Source: DATAEU01 sp046735355
Lineage (GTDB): Bacteria; Actinomycetota; UBA4738; HRBIN12
Reading direction: 5' to 3'
DNA: 35,600 bases
Assembly (NCBI GenBank): GCA_046735355.1
Contig: JBKPTC010000108.1
Location: forward strand, 1-35,600
In this document: positions 6,388 through 16,887 of the stretch, piece by piece
Layout of the letters: every line of letters starts with the position of its first letter
Position numbering within the stretch: the stretch's first letter is position 1
Notes under the pieces: model-generated
Seen by the model: only the letters and a program-made list of their open reading frames with translations
Databases searched by the model: none
Told to the model about the DNA's origin: nothing
Translations under genes and position numbers: made by a program

Positions 6388-6963
6388 ATGATCCTGTCCG
6401 ATCGAACGATCCGCGAGGAGATCGAGGCCGGGCGCATCCGGATCGAGCCCTTCGATCCGGGCGCGATCCAGCCGTCGTCGATCGACCTGCACGTCGACGC
6501 GCAGTTCCGCGTCTTCGCGAACTCGCGCTATCCGTACATCGACGTGAAGAGCCCGATGCCGGACCTCACGGACCTCGTCGAGGTGGGCGACGGAGAGCCG
6601 TTCATCCTGCATCCCGGCGAGTTCGTCCTCGGCTCGACGCGCGAGCGGGTGCGGCTCCCCGACGACATGGTGGCGCGGCTGGAGGGCAAGTCCTCCCTCG
6701 GGCGCCTCGGGCTGCTGATCCATTCGACCGCCGGATACGTCGATCCCGGGTGGGACGGCTACCTGACGCTCGAGCTGTCGAACGTCGCCAACCTCCCCAT
6801 CACGATCTATCCGGGGATGAAGATCGGGCAGATCTCGTTCTTCCGTCTCACGACGGAGGCCGATCGCCCGTACGGATCGAAGGAGACCGGCAGCAAGTAT
6901 CAAGGACAGCGCGGCCCGACGGCGAGTCGGTTCTTCGAGGAGTTCTCCGGAGATCAGGCGTAG
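6388..6963 (+). CDS. dcd: dCTP deaminase (probably dUMP-forming)
   Basis: The 191-residue enzyme converts dCTP to dUTP, or directly to dUMP, for thymidylate synthesis. The sequence starts MILSDRTIREEI. It carries QPSSIDLHVD, the core EGKSSLGRLGLLIHSTAGYVDPG, the catalytic-Glu segment LTLELSNVANLPIT, GMKIGQISFF and the C-terminal GSKYQGQRGPT. These match the mycobacterial Dcd closely along the whole length. The Mycobacterium tuberculosis enzyme is bifunctional (deaminase plus dUTPase), so the same is inferred here. The gene ends tail-to-tail with the HEAT-repeat gene, with a 10-bp 3' overlap. Confidence 0.93.
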   Translation: MILSDRTIREEIEAGRIRIEPFDPGAIQPSSIDLHVDAQFRVFANSRYPYIDVKSPMPDLTDLVEVGDGEPFILHPGEFVLGSTRERVRLPDDMVARLEGKSSLGRLGLLIHSTAGYVDPGWDGYLTLELSNVANLPITIYPGMKIGQISFFRLTTEADRPYGSKETGSKYQGQRGPTASRFFEEFSGDQA

Positions 6964-9900
6964 TCGGGTCGGTCCTGCGCGCGACGATCGAGCGTCGTCT
7001 CGAGCGCGAACCGCGCGGCAGCCGCGACGTCGGGCACCGGATCGTCGACGAGCCGCCGCACCGCGTCGGCGGCGATCGGATCTCCGAGCTCGCCGAGGAG
7101 CTGCGTTGCGCGAAGGCGGATCCGCTCGTCGGGATCGGACAGCGACCGCATGAGCGCATCGACGGCGAGCGGCCCGGCGATCGCGCCGAGGGCTTCGATC
7201 GCCCGGAGCCGGCGCTCGGGCTCCAACGAGTCGATCCTGCCGAGGAACTCCTCGATGCCGATGATCTGTTCGAGGAGCGGGCCGACCGTGGGCCGGAGAT
7301 CGGCGTTGCCCTGAAGCAGGACGTCGATCAGCAGCTCGACCGACGTCGGCCCGATGCGCCGCAGAAGATCGGCCGCGCTGTCGCGAAGCGAGGGGACGGC
7401 GAGCACCCCGGCGAGTCGTTTGGCGACGGCCGGTGAGCTCCATTCGGTGAGGACGTGGCTCGTCGTTTCGCGCACGCGCTGATCGGGATCCTTGAGCGCG
7501 GCGACGAGGAAGGCGAGCACCGCCTCGTCGTCGATCACGCCGAGCGCGCGAACGGCGCCGACTCGCACGTCGGGATCGGGATCGGCGAGCGCCTTGCCCA
7601 GCGCCTGGACGGCGGAGCGGTCCCGAAGCCGGCCGAGCGCGCCGACGGCCGCGCGCCGGACCTCGGGAACGGGATCGCCGAGCGCGCGGATCGCGGCCTC
7701 GACGGCGGCCTGGCTCGCACCCCATCCGGTCATCTCCACGGCGAGCGTTCGCTCCCCCTGGTCGGGCGCGTAGAGGTGTTCGAGCGCGATCTCGAGGATC
7801 TGCGACGGGTTCGAGCGTTGGAACGCCGAGAGCAGCTCCGTTCGCTCCTCGACGCGACACCGGCGAAGCGCGGACCATGCAAGGGCCGGCTCGGTGCTCG
7901 ACACGCCGGCGAGTCGGTCGATCGCCGCAAGGCGGACCCGTTCGTCGAGGTCGGTCAGCGCCTGCGCGAGGACCGGGCCGACGTCGGCCGCGGGCGAGCC
8001 GGGCATCGACTCGACGGCGGTCGCGCGCACGTGCGGATCCGGATCGCCGAGCGCCCGGATGACGTGGGCCAGCGCGCCGTCGCTGGTGGCGATCGTCCGA
8101 ACGGCGGCGGCGCGGACCTCCGGTGAGGCGTCGGTGGTGAGCAGTCCGGCGACCGCCTCGATCGAGGAGGGATCGTCGGCGTCGCGCGCGATGTCGATGA
8201 CCGCCACCCGGACGTCGATGGCCGGGTCGGCCAGCAGGTTCCGAAGATCCGGAAGCACGCGTCGCCCCGATGCCTCCCAAACGAGGCGGACGGCGTCGGC
8301 GCGATGGTCGGGCGGAACGACGGCGACGTACCTCGCGAGCTGCGACGGATCCGGAAATTCGGCGAGGGCCTCGATCACGGGTCGCCGGCGCTCGGCGGGG
8401 AGCGACGCGCCGCACGTCAGCAGCTCGGCGCCGATCTCGCCGAGATCGAGGACCGCGTCGACGTTGGCGACAAGCGCGACCGACTCTGCGTCGCCCTGCT
8501 CGAGGCGATCTCGAGACCAGGCGACCACGTCGGATCGCTCGATCTCGCGGAGCGCCGTGCGGGCGCGGTCGGCGTGCTCAGGATCGGGGTTCCCAAGGTC
8601 CTCACCGAGCGCAGCGATGTCGGGCGGCCCCGCCGCGCGAGCTGCCTCGGCTTCGATGCGCGCGATCTCGTCGGCGGCGGCGAGCCCGGCCTGGCGCACT
8701 TCTTCGAGCGGATCGCCCGCGCGGTCGGCGAGCGCGTGGAGGACCGCTGGCGAACGGTCGCCCGCCAGCAGTCGAACCGCGCCCAGCCGACGCGCATCGG
8801 GCAGCATCAGACCGTCGATGAGCAGCGTCGTGCCGATCGAAGCGGCGATCTCGGAGAACGCCGCGCGCTCGCCGTCGTCGGGCGGCGGCTGGAGCTGCGC
8901 GACGGCCAGGAGGAGGGGATCGAGCGCCTCGGCGGTCAGCTGCGCCTCGCCGAGGATCTTCGGCAGCAGCTCGAGGACCGTTCGATGCGTCTCGGGCGAA
9001 CGCCGCGCGTCGATCAGCGGAGCGAGCGTCGGGAGGGTGCCGATGCCGCGCGTCGCGGCGGCTCGAACGGCCGCCGCTCGCACCTCGTCGGCGGGATCCT
9101 GCAGCGCCTGGCGAACGACGGCATCGTCGAGGCGTGCCGGCGTCCGTGCGAGCGTCTCGACCGCCAGGCGGCGGATCTCGGCGTCCGGGTCGAGGATCAG
9201 CGCGGCCACGGTGTCGAGCTCGGCGGCCGACGCCTCCCTGTCGGCGAGCTCGACGAGCGCCGTCCGACGTTCGGCCGGGTCGCGTGACGTGAGCGACGGC
9301 CCCGCCGGCTCCGGCTCGGGCTCGGGCTCGGGCTCTGGCTCGGGCTCCGGCTCGGGCTCTGATTCCGCCTCGTTCAGCTGAGACACCAGGTCCGGCTCGG
9401 TCGGGTGCTCCCGTTGCGGCTCAAGCGTCGGCTCGATCCGCGGCTCCGTCTCGGCCTCGACGTCCGGTTCGAGCTGCCGTTCCGAGTCCACGTCGGGCCG
9501 CGGCTCCGCATCGTCGCGGTCGTGTTCGCCGCCCTCGGTCGCGACGTCGCCAGTGCGATCCGTCGCGTCCGATTCCGGCAGCGCCGTCATGTCCTCTGCG
9601 GCGGAGTCCGGCGGTTCCGACCCGCCGACGGGCTCCTCCTCGGCCGGCCACTCCGTGTGCGAGCCCGGTTCGATCGCGCGTCCGGCGTCCGACTCCGGCT
9701 CCGGAACCGCCGCGTCGGTCGTCGTCGGTTCGTCGCTCGCCGGCGGTGCGTCCACCGTCGAGCTCTCCTGCATGACGTCGACGGTCGCCCCCGTCGGCGC
9801 GTCGGCGTCGCTCGGTGCGAGATCCGTTTCGGCCCGCTCCTCGACCACGGCGGGCGTGCCGTGGCCGGGCATGGCCAACGCTTCGGAGACGCCGTCGCCG

Positions 9901-10877
9901 ACGATCGGGTGAGCGTCCGGCGCGACCGTCTCGGCGGAGACAGCGTCGTCGAAGACACCGTCGTCGGCGACCGGCCGGTCCGCGGTCGGGACGCCCGCGT
10001 CGCCATCATCGACGTGTGACACGCCGACGACGTCGGTCTCCACGTCGCCGTGGACGTCTGCGTCCACGGCGGCATCGCGATCGCCATCATCGACGGTCTC
10101 GGCGACGCCGTCCCGCGGCTCGTCCTGCGGCTCGTCCTGTGGCTCGTACGCGCTCGGTTCGACGTCGTCCTTGTCGATGTCGGTGCCGGGGGCGACGGCG
10201 TCCTCGACCGGTCCAGCCAGTTCATCGGCTGTGTCGAGCCGAGGCGACGGGGGCGCGTCCGCCGGCTCGGGACGGGCGGGGAACTGGATGCGCTCGAGCG
10301 GCCGAAGCACGCGTGCCCACGGCGAGTTCGCGCGCTCGGTCTCGGCCACCGACATCGAGACCGTTCCGTGTTCCGCATCCGTTTGGGATGCGGCTTCGCC
10401 GGCCTGCGCGGCGCCGTCGGACGGTGGGATGTCGGTCGCCTCCGCGCTCGCCGGTTCCGGCGACACCGGCTCGACAACAGACGCGGTGGGTGGTGTCTCA
10501 GATCCGGCGTCCGCCTCCGGCGCGTTCGCAGACGATCCGTCCTCGGGCGACGAAGTCGTCGAAGAGTCGACCGACCGCTCCGCCTCGACCGCGCGCGCGG
10601 CCCAGATGTCCAGTACCGGTCCGGGCCGGGGCGCCGGGTTCGTGTCCCCGCCGGGCGCCGTCTGGTCCGCCTCGGTGGTCGTGTCGGCCGTCTCGTCCGC
10701 CGCTTGCTCGCGCGAGGACGACGGCTCGGACGGCTCGTCGGCGTCGTCGGCCTCATCCGGCGCGACCTCGGACGCGCGCCGCTCGGCGAGGGCGCGCAGG
10801 CTCCGGTACCAGTCCTCCTCGTACGCGTCGACGGACGAGGAGCCGGGCGTCGGCGAGTCCACGCGGGCGTCGTTCAT
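6954..10877 (-). CDS. Large HEAT-repeat protein with long acidic disordered N-terminal half
   Basis: A 1307-residue protein. Residues 1-45 hold a possibly conserved short motif (AYEEDWYRSLRALAERRASE). Residues about 45-525 are low-complexity, acidic and Pro/Ala/Thr/Ser-rich, ending in an uninterrupted run of Glu-Pro dipeptides. From about residue 530 to the end there are tandem HEAT/PBS-lyase-type helical repeats of about 31 residues, for example DPDAEIRRLAVETLAR, DPDPHVRATAVESM, DPVPEVRRAAVGALGRL, DPDPDVRVGAVRALGVI and DPDERIRLRATQLLGEL. Such arrays usually bind proteins. No enzyme domain, signal peptide or membrane segment is seen. The start at 10877 is chosen because the longer frame (to 11003) would run into the response-regulator gene; a GAGG lies 9 nt upstream. 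It follows the two-component genes by 79 bp, so an operon is plausible. Function unknown. Confidence 0.75.
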   Translation of the reverse strand: MNDARVDSPTPGSSSVDAYEEDWYRSLRALAERRASEVAPDEADDADEPSEPSSSREQAADETADTTTEADQTAPGGDTNPAPRPGPVLDIWAARAVEAERSVDSSTTSSPEDGSSANAPEADAGSETPPTASVVEPVSPEPASAEATDIPPSDGAAQAGEAASQTDAEHGTVSMSVAETERANSPWARVLRPLERIQFPARPEPADAPPSPRLDTADELAGPVEDAVAPGTDIDKDDVEPSAYEPQDEPQDEPRDGVAETVDDGDRDAAVDADVHGDVETDVVGVSHVDDGDAGVPTADRPVADDGVFDDAVSAETVAPDAHPIVGDGVSEALAMPGHGTPAVVEERAETDLAPSDADAPTGATVDVMQESSTVDAPPASDEPTTTDAAVPEPESDAGRAIEPGSHTEWPAEEEPVGGSEPPDSAAEDMTALPESDATDRTGDVATEGGEHDRDDAEPRPDVDSERQLEPDVEAETEPRIEPTLEPQREHPTEPDLVSQLNEAESEPEPEPEPEPEPEPEPEPAGPSLTSRDPAERRTALVELADREASAAELDTVAALILDPDAEIRRLAVETLARTPARLDDAVVRQALQDPADEVRAAAVRAAATRGIGTLPTLAPLIDARRSPETHRTVLELLPKILGEAQLTAEALDPLLLAVAQLQPPPDDGERAAFSEIAASIGTTLLIDGLMLPDARRLGAVRLLAGDRSPAVLHALADRAGDPLEEVRQAGLAAADEIARIEAEAARAAGPPDIAALGEDLGNPDPEHADRARTALREIERSDVVAWSRDRLEQGDAESVALVANVDAVLDLGEIGAELLTCGASLPAERRRPVIEALAEFPDPSQLARYVAVVPPDHRADAVRLVWEASGRRVLPDLRNLLADPAIDVRVAVIDIARDADDPSSIEAVAGLLTTDASPEVRAAAVRTIATSDGALAHVIRALGDPDPHVRATAVESMPGSPAADVGPVLAQALTDLDERVRLAAIDRLAGVSSTEPALAWSALRRCRVEERTELLSAFQRSNPSQILEIALEHLYAPDQGERTLAVEMTGWGASQAAVEAAIRALGDPVPEVRRAAVGALGRLRDRSAVQALGKALADPDPDVRVGAVRALGVIDDEAVLAFLVAALKDPDQRVRETTSHVLTEWSSPAVAKRLAGVLAVPSLRDSAADLLRRIGPTSVELLIDVLLQGNADLRPTVGPLLEQIIGIEEFLGRIDSLEPERRLRAIEALGAIAGPLAVDALMRSLSDPDERIRLRATQLLGELGDPIAADAVRRLVDDPVPDVAAAARFALETTLDRRAQDRPDYA
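9307..9360 (-). repeat. Hexanucleotide tandem repeat encoding (Glu-Pro)n
   Basis: Nine consecutive GGCTCN units (plus-strand reading; N is C, G or T) encode alternating Glu and Pro on the minus strand, at the border between the disordered and HEAT halves. Unit length 6 keeps the frame, so copy-number change would only alter linker length. Third-base variation between units shows the tract is not newly expanded. Confidence 0.9.
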
Positions 10878-10923
10878 CGTTTCGACCTCGTCTCGCCGGT
10901 ACGACGGACGCCGGCGCGCGCCC

Positions 10924-10943
10924 CGCCCCCGAGGCCGGGGGCG
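10924..10943 (-). terminator. Hairpin between response regulator and HEAT gene
   Basis: CGCCCCCG (10924-10931) and CGGGGGCG (10936-10943) form a perfect 8-bp stem with an AGGC loop, 14 nt after the response-regulator stop on the minus strand. It could terminate or attenuate read-through into the HEAT gene. No T tract follows. Confidence 0.4.
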
Positions 10944-10956
10944 AACGCGGCTCGGT

Positions 10957-11661
10957 TCATCGTCCGGTGCCGGTCGTGGGTCCGCCGACCGTTGCGTCGG
11001 CACCGAGCGGGCTGGCCCCGATGCCCATCGCGACGGCGGCCATCGCGGCCTGCGTCCGGTTGGTCACGCCGAGCTTGCGGAAGACCGCCGCCAGGTGCGC
11101 CTTGACCGTCTTCTCGGACAGGTAGAGAGCGCGCGAGATGTCTCGGTTGCTCCGACCCTCGGACAGCAGGGCCAAGATGTCGGTCTCGCGCTGGGTGAGC
11201 GACGACGCGGGACGCCGGTGCGTCGCGCCGTCCTCGGCCGCCGTCTCGTCGATCGACTCGAACAGGTTCTGGATCACGCGCGGCGAGAGCACGTTGCCGC
11301 CGCCGGAGATCGCGACCTTGATGGCCTGCTGCAGATCGTCCGGCGTCGCGTCCTTCAACAGGTAGCCGGCCGCGCCCTCGGCCAGCGCGCGGCGGACGTA
11401 GTTCGCGTGGTCGAACGTCGTCAGCATGATGACGGGCGTGGTCTCCCACCGCGTGCGGAGCGTGTGCAACAGCTCCAGGCCGTCGGTGTCCGGCATCCGG
11501 ACGTCGACGAGCGCGAGGTCGATCGACCCCTGCTCCATCGCCGCCACCGCCTCGGAGGCGCTACCGGTTTCCACCACCTCGGCGTCCGGGAAGCACTCGC
11601 GGACGACGTGGGCCATGCCACGTCGGACGAGCGCGTGATCGTCGACGATCATGATCCTCAC
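10957..11661 (-). CDS. NarL/FixJ-family response regulator
   Basis: A 234-residue two-component regulator. The receiver domain (about residues 1-120) has the acidic pair D7/D8, phospho-acceptor D53 (LALVDVRMPDTDG), the switch Thr in VIMLTTFD and Lys in GYLLKDATPDD. A linker leads to a LuxR-type HTH (SLTQRETDILALLSEGRSNRDISRALYLSEKTVKAHLAAVFRKL, written here in part) and a short tail. The GTG start at 11661 overlaps the kinase stop as GTGA, with GAAGGAGA upstream, so kinase and regulator are translationally coupled. The longer open frame to 12012 is antisense-type overlap with the kinase gene and is rejected. Targets are unknown; the adjacent HEAT gene is a candidate. Confidence 0.93.
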   Translation of the reverse strand: MRIMIVDDHALVRRGMAHVVRECFPDAEVVETGSASEAVAAMEQGSIDLALVDVRMPDTDGLELLHTLRTRWETTPVIMLTTFDHANYVRRALAEGAAGYLLKDATPDDLQQAIKVAISGGGNVLSPRVIQNLFESIDETAAEDGATHRRPASSLTQRETDILALLSEGRSNRDISRALYLSEKTVKAHLAAVFRKLGVTNRTQAAMAAVAMGIGASPLGADATVGGPTTGTGR

Positions 11662-12608
11662 GGCGTCTCTCCTTCTCCGACCGGCAGACGCGCGACGACG
11701 CGCGTTCCTCTTCCGGGTTCCGACTGGATATCGAGCGTGCCGTGCAGCTCTTCGACACGGCGACGCATCATCGCGAGCCCCAGGTGGCCGCTCGCTCCGG
11801 TCTCCTGCGGGCGGAACCCGCGACCGGTGTCTTCCACACTCACTTCCATCTCGGTCGGTCGCGCCGCCACGTGCACGGCGATGCGCCGCGTCGACGAGTG
11901 CTTGGCCGCGTTGACGACGCTTTCGCGGATCACCGACGTGGCGGCCTCGAGCACCGGGCCCGGAACCGCCTCGAGGTCGCCATCCACCGACCACGACGCC
12001 GGAACGTGCCACCGGTCCGAGACGCCCCGAACGATCTCGTCGAGCGTTTGCGCGTCGGTCGGCGAGCCGCCCGGCGTGACGACGGCGAGGATGCCCCGGA
12101 TCTCGTCGAGCGCGCTACGCATCTCGGCGGCGGCGTCGGTCAACACCCGTGCAGCGTCCTCGGGGTCGTGCTCGATCTGCCGAGCCCGCCATTCGAGGTC
12201 GAGGACGGCCGAAGTGACGATCTGTGTCATTCCGTCGTGGATCGCGTACGCCCACCGCGACCGTTCGGCGTCGAGCGCCGATACGTCGGGGCCCGGCTCG
12301 GCGTCGTTTCCGGCGGCGTCGGCGAGGAGCGAACGCAGCGCAACGACCGACGTCGAGGAGGAGCGTGCGCCCAGACGACCGACGACGACGGCGTCGCCGG
12401 ACGGAACGACGAGCCAGCCGTCCACGCGGCCGTCGACGATCCCGTCGACCTCGAGCGGCAACGTCGGCGATCCTGGCGCCGACCACCAGGCGAGCGTGCG
12501 CCCGTGCGCGTCGGAGCGAACGACACCGACGGCGTCGAGTCCCAACGTCTTTGCCACGCGTCGACAGCGCTCCGCGTCGACGGTGCGGTGATCGAGCGTC
12601 GTCTCCAC
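11658..12608 (-). CDS. Soluble NarL-type sensor histidine kinase
   Basis: This 316-residue kinase has no membrane helix. Residues 1-110 form an unassigned N-terminal domain of about GAF size (DAVGVVRSDAHGRTLAWWS), presumably the sensor. The HisKA_3 dimerisation helix carries the phospho-acceptor His124 in RWAYAIHDGMTQ. The HATPase domain has the N box ESVVNAAKHS, G1 DTGRGF and G2 GHLGLAMMRRRVEEL, all intact. It phosphorylates its partner regulator encoded immediately downstream with a GTGA overlap. The start is GTG at 12608 with a GGGAGAGG ribosome-binding site. A cytoplasmic signal or a partner protein, rather than an external ligand, is inferred from the lack of membrane segments. Confidence 0.9.
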   Translation of the reverse strand: METTLDHRTVDAERCRRVAKTLGLDAVGVVRSDAHGRTLAWWSAPGSPTLPLEVDGIVDGRVDGWLVVPSGDAVVVGRLGARSSSTSVVALRSLLADAAGNDAEPGPDVSALDAERSRWAYAIHDGMTQIVTSAVLDLEWRARQIEHDPEDAARVLTDAAAEMRSALDEIRGILAVVTPGGSPTDAQTLDEIVRGVSDRWHVPASWSVDGDLEAVPGPVLEAATSVIRESVVNAAKHSSTRRIAVHVAARPTEMEVSVEDTGRGFRPQETGASGHLGLAMMRRRVEELHGTLDIQSEPGRGTRVVARLPVGEGETP

Positions 12609-12846
12609 CAGACCTCTCCCTCGCCGGCACGGCGGAGCCGTGCCGCCTGCCTCTCGCGGCGCCGCGAACCGGGGCGGTCGTGTTCCGCCACGGTCCTTCG
12701 GTCTAGTGCTTCTTTCGGACGGCGCATGCGGTGGCTTGAACCGCGGAGCGCGCCACGCGGCGCGGGGGATGCAAGATGGTCGTTCCGAACGTGCGCGCGC
12801 CGGTCGGGCGGTCGGTCCGCGTGGCGGACGCCCGAGGCCGAACGGC
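12609..12846. other. 238-bp gap between EtfD-like gene and kinase: three hairpins
   Basis: Three perfect inverted repeats are visible. CGGCACGGC/GCCGTGCCG with a GGA loop (12625-12645) lies just upstream of the kinase ribosome-binding site. GTCCGC/GCGGAC with loop GTG spans 12815-12829. AGGCC/GGCCT with loop GAAC (12835-12848) overlaps the stop region of the EtfD-like gene. The last two could terminate that gene; the first could affect kinase translation. None has a T tract. I see no coding sequence in this gap and no convincing promoter. Confidence 0.4.
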
Positions 12847-14820
12847 CTATCCCGCGGGGTCGTCGCGGACGGAGTCGGCGAGGAGCTGCGCGACGTCGGC
12901 GACGCGAACGTGGGCGCCCCGCGCTCGTGCGCCGTCGTCGAGCATCACGAGGCAGTACGGGCACGCCACGCCGACCGTGGTGGCCCCCGTCGACAGCGCC
13001 TCGTCGGTCCGCTCCTCGTTGATGCGCTTGCCGATCCGCTCCTCCATCCACATCCGAGCGCCTCCGGCGCCGCAGCAGAAGCCGCGCGCGCGGTGCCGCG
13101 GCATCTCGACGGGTCGAAGCCCGGGGATCGAGTCGAGCACGCGGCGCGGCGCCTCGTACTCCTCGTTATGCCGCCCCAGATAGCACGGGTCGTGATACGC
13201 GACGAGCTCGCGAACGCCGCGCGTCGGGCCGATGCGGCCCTCGGCGATCAGGCGGTCGAACAGCTGCGAGTGGTGGACGACCTCGAACCGCCCGCCGTAG
13301 TCCGGATACTCATTCGCGAGCGTGTTGAAGCAGTGCGGGCACGAGGCGATCACCTTCGTGACGCCGGCGTCGCCGAGCGTTCGCACGTTCTGCTCGGCGA
13401 GCGTCTGGAACAGGTATTCGTTGCCGATCCGGCGGGCCGGGTCGCCCGAGCACGTCTCGCGAGCGCCGAGGATCGCGAACGAGATGCCGGCCTGCCGAAG
13501 CACCTCGGCGGTCGCCCGCGCCGTCGCGCGCGCCCGGTCGTCGAACGACGCGGCGCATCCGACCCAGTACAGGTACTCGGGCGCCGGATCGCCCTCGGCC
13601 AGAACGCGGACGTCGAGGCCGTCGGTCCAGTCGGCGCGGCTCGCCTGGGGCTGTCCCCAGGGGTTGCCGACGTTCTCCAGGTTGCGGAGCATCGCGCCCG
13701 CCTCCGGCGGAAACGACGACTCGCCCATGACGAGGTTCCGGCGGATGTCCACGATGGTGCCCACGTGCTCGATGTCGACCGGACACTCGCGGACGCACGC
13801 CGCACACGTCGTGCACGACCAGATGACCTCCGGATCGATCACCTCCGGCACGAGCGCCGTTTCCCCCTCGCCACGCGACTCCCACAGGTGATCGCGAAGG
13901 TTCATGACGAGCAGCTTCGGCGACAGCGGCTTGGCCGTGTTCCATGCCGGGCAGACCGCCTGACACCGACCGCATTCGGTGCAGGCGGTGAGGTCGAGAA
14001 GGCTCTTCCACGGCAGGTCGGTGATCGTTCGAGCACCGAAGGAGACGTCCTGCGTCTCGAGCGCGTCGACGTCGATGCGCAGCGGCTCGAGATAGCCGGT
14101 CGGCCGGGTCTGCGCGAAGAACACGTTGATCGCGGCCGTGACGATGTGCAGGTGTTTGGAGTACGGGATGTAGACGAGGAATCCGAGGATCAACACGAGG
14201 TGCGTCCACGCGAAGACGCCCTCGAACGCCGCGAGGGCCGTCGGGCCCATGGGATCGAACGCTCTCGACAGCAGGTTCGAGATGGGGCTCCACGCGGCCG
14301 CCGCCTCCGCGACGCCGCGGGCGATCCGAACGGCGTCGAGCGCCAGCAGCGTGAAGATGATCCCGGTGATCCACACGAGGATCAGGTCTGCCTCCTCCAT
14401 GTGGCTTCCGACGAACCGCTCGGGCCGCTGCACCTTGCGGATCCCGAACGCCGTCGCGACGCCGACGAGGACGAGTCCGGCGAACACGTCCTGGACCAAC
14501 GCGAGCCATCCGGCGTGGCCGATCCACGGGATCGCGAAGTCGCGGTCGATCGCCTGGCCGGCGACCTCGACGATCGTCGTCAGCAGGACCAGGAATCCCC
14601 AGAAGATCAGCGCGTGCATGAGCCCGGGGACGAGCCGCTGGAACAGCTTGCGCTGCCCCAGGACGACGGTCCCCTCGCGCTCCAGGCGAACCGGCACGTC
14701 CCGCGTCCGGTCGACCGGTCGCCCCCGCCGGACGAGCTCCGCGATCATCCGGGCTCGCCGTGCGAACAACCCGCCGGCCACACCGGCCAGGACGACGAGC
14801 AGCGCCGCGCGGACGAGCAC
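12847..14820 (-). CDS. EtfD-like membrane Fe-S oxidoreductase (HdrE/HdrD-type fusion)
   Basis: A 657-residue membrane protein combining a NarI/HdrE-like domain with an HdrD-like domain. Five hydrophobic helices are visible (about residues 3-20, 65-88, 105-126, 144-163, 196-219). Two 4Fe-4S motifs follow: CTECGRCQAVCP (C280-C290) and CTTCAACVRECP (C336-C346). Two CCG-type segments come next (YWVGCAAS ... ETCSGDP near 415-460, and HDPCYLGRHNEEY ... GFCCGAGG near 545-595). The same architecture is found in mycobacterial Rv0338c (EtfD), which passes electrons from electron-transfer flavoprotein to the quinone pool during fatty-acid oxidation. That role is inferred here; no etfAB or acyl-CoA dehydrogenase gene is nearby. 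The GTG start lies 7 nt after a -10 box. Confidence 0.85.
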   Translation of the reverse strand: MLVRAALLVVLAGVAGGLFARRARMIAELVRRGRPVDRTRDVPVRLEREGTVVLGQRKLFQRLVPGLMHALIFWGFLVLLTTIVEVAGQAIDRDFAIPWIGHAGWLALVQDVFAGLVLVGVATAFGIRKVQRPERFVGSHMEEADLILVWITGIIFTLLALDAVRIARGVAEAAAAWSPISNLLSRAFDPMGPTALAAFEGVFAWTHLVLILGFLVYIPYSKHLHIVTAAINVFFAQTRPTGYLEPLRIDVDALETQDVSFGARTITDLPWKSLLDLTACTECGRCQAVCPAWNTAKPLSPKLLVMNLRDHLWESRGEGETALVPEVIDPEVIWSCTTCAACVRECPVDIEHVGTIVDIRRNLVMGESSFPPEAGAMLRNLENVGNPWGQPQASRADWTDGLDVRVLAEGDPAPEYLYWVGCAASFDDRARATARATAEVLRQAGISFAILGARETCSGDPARRIGNEYLFQTLAEQNVRTLGDAGVTKVIASCPHCFNTLANEYPDYGGRFEVVHHSQLFDRLIAEGRIGPTRGVRELVAYHDPCYLGRHNEEYEAPRRVLDSIPGLRPVEMPRHRARGFCCGAGGARMWMEERIGKRINEERTDEALSTGATTVGVACPYCLVMLDDGARARGAHVRVADVAQLLADSVRDDPAG

Positions 14821-14827
14821 GCGGCGG

Positions 14828-14833
14828 AGTCTA
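14828..14833 (-). promoter_or_regulatory. -10 box of a probable leaderless etfD-like transcript
   Basis: On the minus strand TAGACT ends 7 nt before GTG 14820, with no Shine-Dalgarno between. The remaining divergent gap up to about 14970 is GC-rich and shows nothing else I can support. Confidence 0.5.
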
Positions 14834-14971
14834 TTGCGGCGCCGCGCCGGCGGCGCGTGGCGCCGTCCGGCCGACCCCGAGGGTGGTCCTGCGGCTGCCT
14901 GCGTCGGCCGGGCGGAGCCGGGATTCCGTGCCTGGACCTGACAGCTCGACGCTTAGATTCCGAAATCGGGA

Positions 14972-15002
14972 ATTGACAACGAGGCACTCAAGTTTCTACC
15001 TT
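14972..15002 (+). promoter_or_regulatory. Heat-shock promoter with HAIR operator upstream of dnaK
   Basis: A perfect -35 TTGACA (14973-14978) and a -10 TACCTT (14997-15002) are spaced 18 nt. Between them lies ACTCAAG (14986-14992), the exact right half of the HAIR consensus CTTGAGT-N7-ACTCAAG. With the 7-nt spacer, the left half ATTGACA (14972-14978) matches at four of seven positions. HspR, encoded in the same operon, is the expected repressor, so binding here would occlude RNA polymerase and give autoregulated heat-shock control. Confidence 0.75.
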
Positions 15003-15033
15003 CGTAGGAGCGAAACAGCTGAGGAGGAAGCAC

Positions 15034-16886
<1,853 letters not shown>

Positions 16887-16887
<1 letters not shown>

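Noticed and set aside
10878..11003. Earlier start for the HEAT-repeat protein at 11003
   Set aside because: It would overlap the response-regulator coding end by 47 nt, adds an Arg/Pro-rich shadow-like segment, and crosses a GC-rich hairpin. ATG 10877 has a plausible ribosome-binding site.
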